Assembly: GCA_012064415.1 (NCBI GenBank)
Contig: SSNU01000310.1
Coordinates: forward strand, 496,001 to 560,000
Direction: 5' to 3'
DNA length: 64,000 bases
From: Gyrodactylus bullatarudis
Taxonomy: Eukaryota > Platyhelminthes > Monogenea > Gyrodactylidea > Gyrodactylidae
The position numbers and the translations under genes were made by a program. The notes under the pieces are model-generated. The model saw only the letters and a program-made list of their open reading frames with translations, did not search any database and was not told the origin of the DNA. Each line of letters starts with the position of its first letter. The first letter of the stretch is position 1. Of this stretch, positions 59,801 through 64,000 are shown in pieces.

Positions 59801-62800
59801 GGGTAGGTTTTGCGATAAGTAATGGGACTCTAACTTCAACAAAAATTTCTCCTTCAAAACTGGATTATTATTAATTAATAATTATTCAAAATATCAAATA
59901 TTTTAAAGATTTTCGCATATGAGTTTTGTTTTGGATCTACAGAAGCACTCAGCTTTCAAAGAGAAAGTTTCGAGATCAATCACGAAGACAAACTGTGTTC
60001 TACGTTTCCACATACATCAATAAGTTGCTTAGCTGTTGACAATAATTTGGAATATGAAGCGAGTAACCAAATTCTCAGTCTAAAAGCTATCAAATCAAAT
60101 CATTTAGATTTCTTTTGAGAAATAATCCAATCTGTTGGTTTTAGTGCTATTGAGAAACACCATTTAGTGTTTTACAATCTAGTAATCTTTCAATAATAGA
60201 CAAAAGGACTTACATCTGGAATACCTATTAATGAGATTGTTTTAATTACTCCAACACGAGGGAGAATCCAATTATGATAAAGCCATAAAATGATAAGATT
60301 GCATAATACATGAAACCCAAAACGATAGCTACCATACAATGAACAGTTGTTGTTGGTGGTGGTTTCTCTGCTAGGCTTCAATAATATTCATCAGTAATTA
60401 GGTAATTTGAATTTCAATTAAAGAATTCTCTAAGTTGAATGTACTTTGTGCGAATTTCCTTCTGGTCTAATCCAAGAGAGAATATAAATATCGTATATTA
60501 TAGAAATCTGACATTTGGTGTCTGTTACAAGATTTGAGGGAAAATATGAAAACTTCATCCAATTTAGAAAAAATTAATAGGGTTGAACTTAAATGCTTGT
60601 CGATTAAAGTTTGTGGGTAAACCGAGTTAATATGAAAATGACTTATGGTTTTTCATCAAAAAATCGAATTTGATCAAGATTTTTATAAAAAAGTCCATTT
60701 TTTCGAGATAAAGAAAAAATAATCTCGAGTTTGCGCCAGATCAAAATTGTTGATCAAAATTTTAATTAAGTCAGAGAGTGATCAAATATTGATTTTTAAG
60801 ATCACGATAAGACAAGATTCGTTCTTATTGAAGGATCTTAGATCATCAAAGTTTCATTGAATTTCTGCAAGCTGTAAAAAAATATGATTCAGCGTGATTT
60901 TGATTTTTCTGACTTTGCAATCAACAAAAATCTTCAGGACCAAGTTCCAAAAAAACTATCAATTTGGTGGTATTTCTAGATTTGAAAAATGGCATAATTT
61001 TTGAATATAAACAATTGATGAAAAAATTAAAAACTTTCATTTTCGTAAAAACTAGGTGTATCTCCGCTGTCCACTTTCAAATTCAAAGTTAAATATCAAA
61101 AATTATGAAGATAATAACTCTATTTTATTCAGAAGATTACAAAAATTCTTAGTCTCTTTCATATCAAGTTGTATCACACACACTTCGATACATCTTTGTT
61201 TAATGCTTAATTGTTGATATTGAAACCCATGTATCTACACATTAGATTGGTAATTTTCCTGTGTCAAAATTATCCCATCTCTAGAAACACATTGTCTCTT
61301 ATGTTCTGTAGAAGGTAAAAGAACCATTATATTAAACAAATTAACACAATTAATATATATATTCGTGTAAATATCAAAGAAAATAATCAAAGTTTAGTTA
61401 TATCAAGAGAAAGAAGGGTTATATTAATTTCTTCTGTGTTAGTTATCATGTAAATTCCGAACAAAGAAGTTACTTTTCACCAAACTTATAGGTCTCAATA
61501 GTTTCATTTATGTAACGTTGAAGATAATTCAATGCAGATCAATGCATAAAGATAGATTATTGCTCAAACCTGAGACTAAAACCTAGATATTATTATCAAA
61601 AGAAATTTCTTTTCTGCTACTTAAGTGCAAAATGTTAATCTTATTCCTGATTCTAACCTCAAGACATTTTCATTTACAGTGAAAGTAAAAGCCAATAGTA
61701 GCTTGTTAAAATTAGTAGTCCCTATGTAAGAATTCTTTCCACCATATTACCCCATATAAACAGTAAAATTATCAAGTTAATCTTTCAAATTTGATATGAA
61801 CTCTTTGGAAAAAATTTTCAATTCACCACGAAGTATTTGTTCAGATGATCTCAGCTGATTACAAACTTGAAAGTTGGAGCCAGTTGGTCGATAAAAAAGT
61901 GTTTTGATCAGCCATATCCAGCAAATCCTGAATCCATCTCTCCGATACATCTTTGATTGAAATGAATAAATCAGACTATTTTCTTGTCTCATTCCTTAAT
62001 TTAACCCTTTCGGTGCCGATGTCTATTTTCCAATTTTTTGAACCTTCATAACTCTACCAGTTTGATAGGTTTCTGGATCAATTAAAGTTTAAATTGAAGC
62101 CCATAATATTTTTGGCCAAATAACTTGGTATCTTCATAGCTAAATTTTGGTTTTTATAAAAATTGTGAAATAGTCTCGGCACCGAAAGGATTAAGAAATC
62201 GTTTCTATAGATAAGATCTTGGCTAAGAAAAGTTGTGCCAAGAATAAATGAATTATCCCTAAAAACTATATGAAGTTGGTAATCAAGGATTTTTACAAAA
62301 ATTTAATTTTTCCATCAAGAATTCGATTTCTTGATCATTTTCACCACAATTCGAAATCCCTCAAAAATTTTGGATTTTTCCAAAATTTAATGATAATATT
62401 CAACACACCTAAGGTTGTTTTAATTTCGAAAATTATATATTTTTGTACATGTCTCAGTAAACATATTGAAGATTAAATTTAACTCTACAATCGGGTAGAC
62501 TGAATAATGGGTTTGTGTTTTAGAATGTTTATGATAAATGTAAATTTTCTTTTTATCTTTTGCTTGGCCCACCCCTTCAACATCTCCTCTTTTTGTTCAA
62601 TGAATTTCAGAATGAATCTCCCATTCAACCTGGTGGGTTATGCCTCTTGATTTATCAATGATTCCTAATAACAAATCTGTAATAATCTGTATTCTTCTGT
62701 GTATTTATTATTACTTCCACTGATTGTGTAACATCATGTGTGTGTTAAAAAAACAGGAATCCGAGAGGAGTAATTTCAAAGTGTAAATCAATAGTCTCTT

Positions 62801-63913
62801 GGATTTCAACATTTTCCTTGGAAATCACAATCATAATTGCGAATATCATTCCTCCACCCCCCTCCTCTTCTATATATAAACACATATCCACTCTCTCGAA
62901 AACAACTAAAACCTAAATGTAAAAAAGACAAGAAAGGAAAATTAATCTCATTTTTATATACCCAAAAAATACTGTATCATGTTTTGTTTTTCTGAAAATG
63001 AAAATGCATTTTTTTCAAACTATCCTGGTTTTATTAGCTATATATTTTTCTGGTTTTGTTAGAGATTTTCAGTCTAATTCTCGATATTCTTGGACACTTG
63101 AAATTACCCAATAAAAATTAAAGATCTAGAGAACTTAGTAAGAGATCTGCATGAAAATTTGTCAAAATACAAAAATAATTTGAATACAGTGGTTAACACT
63201 GGCAGTTTCGTTGCACAATTTTAGTTTTAAATCATTCATTCTCCTTTCGCAAATTCAAAACATCTCATTGAAGCGTAGTACAAGCTATAAATTCAAACTC
63301 AAACTAGAAAAATTGAGTATAAATATCTCTAAAGTATATATTTTTTAAACTTTTACTTTAGCATGATCTTATGCAAAAAAGTCAAGAATGTCATGTTTAT
63401 GAGGAGAACGATTTGATCAGACAAATATTTGGTGAAAACTTCAAAAAAACAAAAGAATCTGATTTCATACCGATAGCCCTATCAAATACAAAGGAGAATT
63501 TACTTTTCAAGGATTGCTCAGAAATGCAAAAAAACTGTTTCAAATGTTTTGACAGTGTCTGGAACAAATACCAGAATGGCACCTGTGTTCCAAACGACGC
63601 TGGGGGTAGTCAAGATGATATTTTCAATGATGATATCTTTTTCAACAAATCTCCAGTTGATAATGGTACGTCTGGTCATAATAAAACTATTTTCCATCCA
63701 ACTACTTAAAAGTAGAAACAGATTTTTTAAATAAATTTTTTTCTTTTTCAGTATTAGATGAAATGCTACTCGATCACGAAATGAATAGTGAAAATAAAAA
63801 GACTACTTGCTGCAGCCTCCATTGTTATTCAAAGCAGGAATGTCAAAAATATTTCTCCGATATTTGCCAAGAATCTCTGCAATACGGTAAACCGCAAAAA
63901 TTATGTCTTTCAA
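32865..63913 (+). CDS. Large gene: cysteine-rich secreted protein (3' end outside window)
   Basis: Seven exons in phase: 32865-33060, 45161-45211, 51844-51977, 54173-54351, 58003-58180, 63362-63665, 63752-63913, giving 401 residues so far. The first exon starts at an ATG that follows an in-frame stop and encodes a basic N-end plus a hydrophobic stretch (LILYILWLRLLG), then a six-cysteine block ending YCQC. The middle (exons 2-4) is acidic and cysteine-poor. Exon 5 has LEYCTKEKFLNNEC. Exon 6 holds NCFKCFDSVWNKYQNGTC with an N-glycosylation site, then an acidic SQDDIFNDDIFF tail. Exon 7 has a dense TCCSLHC...ECQKYF cysteine cluster and ends at a GTAAGC donor. Exons 2, 3 and 6-7 have good donors and acceptors; the 12.1-kb first intron makes that join the least certain, and the EGF gene upstream could join at the same phase. 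I do not recognise the family. A secreted or type I membrane protein is inferred. Confidence 0.65.
34578..35015. repeat. Palindromic element (superfamily P)
   Basis: Arms at about 34578-34745 and 34850-35015 mirror each other (GGCGCGTTTTTTAAATTT against TTAAAAAATCGCGCC; TTTGAGAGGAATCAAACGTT against AACGTTTGATTCCTCTCA). The centre has the core motif CGATCATTTCTACTGCTTGG near 34780. To the right, a terminal-motif fragment (GTAAAAATCATGAATTCCC) follows at 35096. Confidence 0.8.
36658..36735 (+). ncRNA. Weak hammerhead-ribozyme-like motif
   Basis: CTGACGA at 36690-36696 is followed by a self-complementary stem II (GTCT ... AGGAC) and GAAA, the classic hammerhead catalytic core order. Upstream, CAAATC supplies a possible U-C cleavage site whose AAAT pairs with the ATTT after GAA (type III arrangement). 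Stem I is poor. An 8-bp perfect complement (GTTCAAAT / ATTTGAAC) brackets the whole motif. It could be a decayed ribozyme or chance. Confidence 0.3.
36775..36930. repeat. Dispersed repeat R2, copy 2 (inverted)
   Basis: Reverse complement of parts of 30725-30965 (GATGACCATGGCTAAGAA, TCTTCTGATAGTTATCAATA). It appears to lack an internal segment present in the other copy. Confidence 0.65.
38682..38721 (-). ncRNA. Hammerhead ribozyme-like motif, left palindrome arm
   Basis: Mirror copy of the motif at 38875-38914: stem I strand GAGT, core CTGAAGA, a short GACCCGGC stem II, GAAA, an A/T stem III and AT-C followed by ACTC. It is read on the minus strand. Confidence 0.5.
38875..38914 (+). ncRNA. 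Hammerhead ribozyme-like motif, right palindrome arm
   Basis: In order: GAGT (stem I), CTGAAGA (C3-A9), GACCCGGC (stem II, closed by G-C), GAA and A15.1, a stem III with a TTTAT partner, then U-C as the cleavage dinucleotide (cut expected after C38910), and ACTC, which pairs perfectly with GAGT. Outside, GTA and TAC can extend stem I across an internal loop. All invariant core positions of a type I hammerhead are present. Weak points are the very short stem II and one mismatch in stem III. Confidence 0.5.
43092..43433. repeat. Nested palindrome with repeated GATAGTCTTAAGACTATC
   Basis: The 342-bp unit is a near-perfect palindrome centred near 43262, with ends ATATATGTTACCGTTAATC. Inside each arm the 18-bp perfect palindrome GATAGTCTTAAGACTATC and shortened versions recur (near 43183, 43315 and the end regions), as do GTTACTCGGTAACAAG-type hairpins. 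The ends match the 6121-7083 element. No coding potential. Confidence 0.85.
45530..45600. repeat. Dispersed repeat R1, copy 3 (fragment)
   Basis: It matches 3467-3515 in the same orientation (GTTGTTCGCTTGCTACCTGA, then TCTGGCTTGT), after which the two diverge. Confidence 0.6.
46134..46523. mobile_element. TA-flanked foldback/MITE with 87-bp inverted ends
   Basis: The left end CAGGTAAAAGCTCTGTAAAG follows TTA. The right end is its mirror (CTTTACAGAGCTTTTACCTG). Arms run 46135-46221 and about 46438-46523 and differ mainly by a two-base gap. The interior of about 215 bp has no useful frame. The CAG start after TA suggests a Tc1/pogo-like origin. Confidence 0.75.
47258..47455. mobile_element. 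200-bp MITE with 50-bp inverted ends
   Basis: The left arm (ATAAGAGAGTCAGAGAATAT, then GATGGCAGATGTAGACGCG) and its mirror on the right enclose a relatively GC-rich interior (GACGAGCGGGGGTTCTGG). It is a compact non-autonomous DNA element. The target-site duplication is not clear. Confidence 0.7.
47740..48665 (-). pseudogene. LINE endonuclease fragment, degenerate
   Basis: In shifting minus-strand frames one can read endonuclease-like motifs of non-LTR retrotransposons: SLVLITESWHKP (about 48270-48235), a Gly-Gly-Gly-rich remnant and a late SDHRILILSL (about 47770). Several overlapping open frames of 80-100 codons on the same strand are pieces of one frame broken by small indels. The reverse transcriptase is absent. 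The 5' continuation lies beyond a palindrome at 49400-49690. Confidence 0.6.
48682..49398. repeat. Long palindrome (superfamily P) inserted in a LINE
   Basis: Arms 48682-48958 and 49122-49398 mirror around 49041 and translate to nearly the same 77-residue frame on opposite strands, with few differences, so the insertion is young. The ends are TGATATGAAGTTGGGAATC and its mirror. The interior has the core motif (TTCAAGTTGTGAAAATGATT). Confidence 0.85.
49400..49690 (-). pseudogene. Probable LINE 5' (ORF1-like) remnant
   Basis: On the minus strand there is a Ser/Thr/Pro-rich frame (QKTQKSSSSSSNSSPEPS) with one internal stop. It has far better codon texture than the surrounding AT-rich DNA, as in low-complexity ORF1 proteins of LINEs. 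It lies on the far side of the palindrome from the endonuclease piece, same strand, consistent with one element split by the insertion. Confidence 0.4.
50105..50428 (-). CDS. Small frame with signal-peptide-like start, hypothetical
   Basis: A genuine ATG opens 107 codons beginning MKILGFVLALLLLF, a textbook secretion signal, followed by a basic stretch and four cysteines. No intron, homology or promoter is seen. It lies antisense in an intron of the large secreted gene. It may be a real small secreted protein or a chance frame. Confidence 0.25.
   Translation of the reverse strand: MKILGFVLALLLLFTKRKYKIQFLYCLEGIKYSECKDNNLGYRLDTMPQLTLVFPLMRIVLYRNDKWKKFKANLRGIFHIFEILSVQYIRLIAIEEGSCIKGYICQM
51978..54172. 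other. 2.2-kb intron
   Basis: It contains a TA-flanked mini-element (52235-52715) and otherwise AT-rich sequence without signals. Confidence 0.6.
52235..52715. mobile_element. TA-flanked Tc1/pogo-like mini-element
   Basis: Ends CAGTTGTGCCCCAGTTTTGG (after TTA) and its mirror CCAAAACTGGGGCACAACTG (before TA) enclose 481 bp, with about 34 bp of inverted repeat on each side. No transposase is encoded. The open frame at 52672-52860 is partly the right inverted repeat. Confidence 0.75.
54512..54600. mobile_element. Possible degenerate TTAA mini-element
   Basis: TTAA at 54512-54515 is followed by CCCTAGAACGG. The opposite end reads CAGTTCTAGGATAACC, a decayed mirror. A six-bp hairpin (TCGGGT/ACCCGA) lies inside. 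Only about 89 bp long. Confidence 0.3.
56022..56850. mobile_element. Non-autonomous DNA transposon with 48-bp inverted ends
   Basis: The left end contains ACACGGCGTGTCACTTTTT and the right end its mirror AAAAAGTGACACGCCGTGT, with matching flanks TTTCGATCAAAAGG / CCTTCTGATCGAAA. The 730-bp interior has no long frame. Family not assigned. Confidence 0.75.
57180..57386 (-). CDS. Possible exon of an unknown minus-strand gene or element
   Basis: After AACTAG on the minus strand the frame reads FKKFNRQVLILKECQTYTK and continues 69 codons to TGA, with balanced amino-acid use (TNHGSPPYSY). It lies just 3' of the hammerhead-like motif on the same strand, so it may belong to a ribozyme-bearing retroelement. 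No family recognised. Confidence 0.3.
   Translation of the reverse strand, partial: KFNRQVLILKECQTYTKSIWVSSWPSTVRDNFSTNHGSPPYSYSFLTTSLLDYIIKYLNDEVDLFTFK
57430..57480 (-). ncRNA. Hammerhead ribozyme-like motif at an ORF 3' end
   Basis: On the minus strand: TGTAAGAGT, core CTGACGA, GATCCGAT (weak stem II), GAA, then A-TAAA-AGC-TTTA-T, which makes a 5-bp stem III with a triloop. Next comes A as the nucleotide before cleavage, then ACTACA, which pairs AGT/ACT and TGT/ACA across a 3-nt internal loop. All invariant core bases are present. About three quarters of positions match the motif in the 38.6-39.0 kb palindrome, so the two share ancestry. Stem II is weak. Confidence 0.5.
57464..57813 (-). 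pseudogene. Degenerate ORF ending inside a ribozyme-like motif
   Basis: Two consecutive same-frame segments are separated by one TGA: MTQNRKKSLDEEPIY... (57813 down to about 57674) and MSSPETVTVDENAHSE... to the TGA near 57464. The product is polar, rich in Glu, Lys, Ser and Val, ending YKYLAGVRV. The final TGA lies in the CTGACGA core of the ribozyme motif. An AATAAA follows on the same strand. It is probably the 3' end of a mobile element or a decayed retrocopy. No domain recognised. Confidence 0.35.
58181..63361. other. 5.2-kb intron
   Basis: It holds half copies of superfamily P (60610-60980 and 62268-62380) and a TTAA-flanked mini-element (62001-62194). Minus-strand frames at 59663-59857, 60190-60381 and 61777-61992 have no supporting evidence. 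Otherwise AT-rich. Confidence 0.55.
62001..62194. mobile_element. piggyBac-like mini-element flanked by TTAA
   Basis: TTAA at 62001-62004 is followed by CCCTTTCGGTGCCGA. The right end is its mirror, TCGGCACCGAAAGGA, then TTAA at 62191-62194. A 194-bp non-autonomous unit with 14-15 bp inverted ends. Confidence 0.75.
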
Positions 63914-64000
63914 GTAAGCCATCTTCATAACCATTTACAATCTCAATCCTCTTTTTCATAAATGATTTATCTCTGGACTTTTTACTGATGAAATCAAAAT

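Noticed and set aside
61777..61992. 71-codon ATG frame on the minus strand beside a TTAA element
   Set aside because: Unbroken but without recognisable transposase motifs; not inside the element borders.

Overview
This is an AT-rich animal nuclear DNA window with intron-containing genes, long introns and many transposon-derived repeats. Full metazoan-type mitofusin and INCENP genes place it in an animal. The mariner copy and the AT-rich, repeat-loaded layout fit an arthropod, perhaps a parasitic copepod, but the species is inference. All exon models below were built by hand from splice signals, reading-frame phase and protein motifs.

Layout. 1-2.2 kb: mostly non-coding. 2.2-9.1 kb (+): exons of an unrecognised protein with two membrane segments. 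9.1-13.9 kb: non-coding, with a SINE-like element. 13.9-18.7 kb (-): a complete nine-exon mitofusin gene. 18.8-19.6 kb (+): a complete four-exon Rab1-type GTPase, head to head with mitofusin. 20.3-22.5 kb (-): a complete four-exon INCENP gene, head to head with a small membrane-protein gene (22.66-23.05 kb, +). 25.1-27.2 kb (+): a small secreted EGF-type protein. 27.3-27.9 kb: a broken mariner. 32.9 kb to the right edge (+): one very long gene for a cysteine-rich secreted protein of unknown family, seven exons seen, 3' end outside the window. Its introns (up to 12 kb) hold most of the mobile DNA.

How the genes relate. Mitofusin (outer-membrane mitochondrial fusion), Rab1 (ER-to-Golgi traffic) and INCENP (chromosomal passenger complex) are housekeeping genes packed into about 9 kb. 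They sit in two divergent pairs with only 126 and 145 bp between start codons, and several of their introns are 26-41 nt long. The genes on either side are loose, with kilobase introns.

Mobile DNA. The dominant component is a superfamily of long palindromes (arms about 140-500 bp) that share terminal and core motifs. One lies in the last mitofusin intron and one splits a LINE. There are also TTAA-flanked piggyBac-like mini-elements, TA-flanked mini-elements and a LINE endonuclease fragment. The most interesting signals are hammerhead-ribozyme-like motifs: two in mirror image inside a palindrome at 38.6-39.0 kb, a related one overlapping the stop codon of a degenerate ORF at 57.4 kb, and a weaker one at 36.7 kb.
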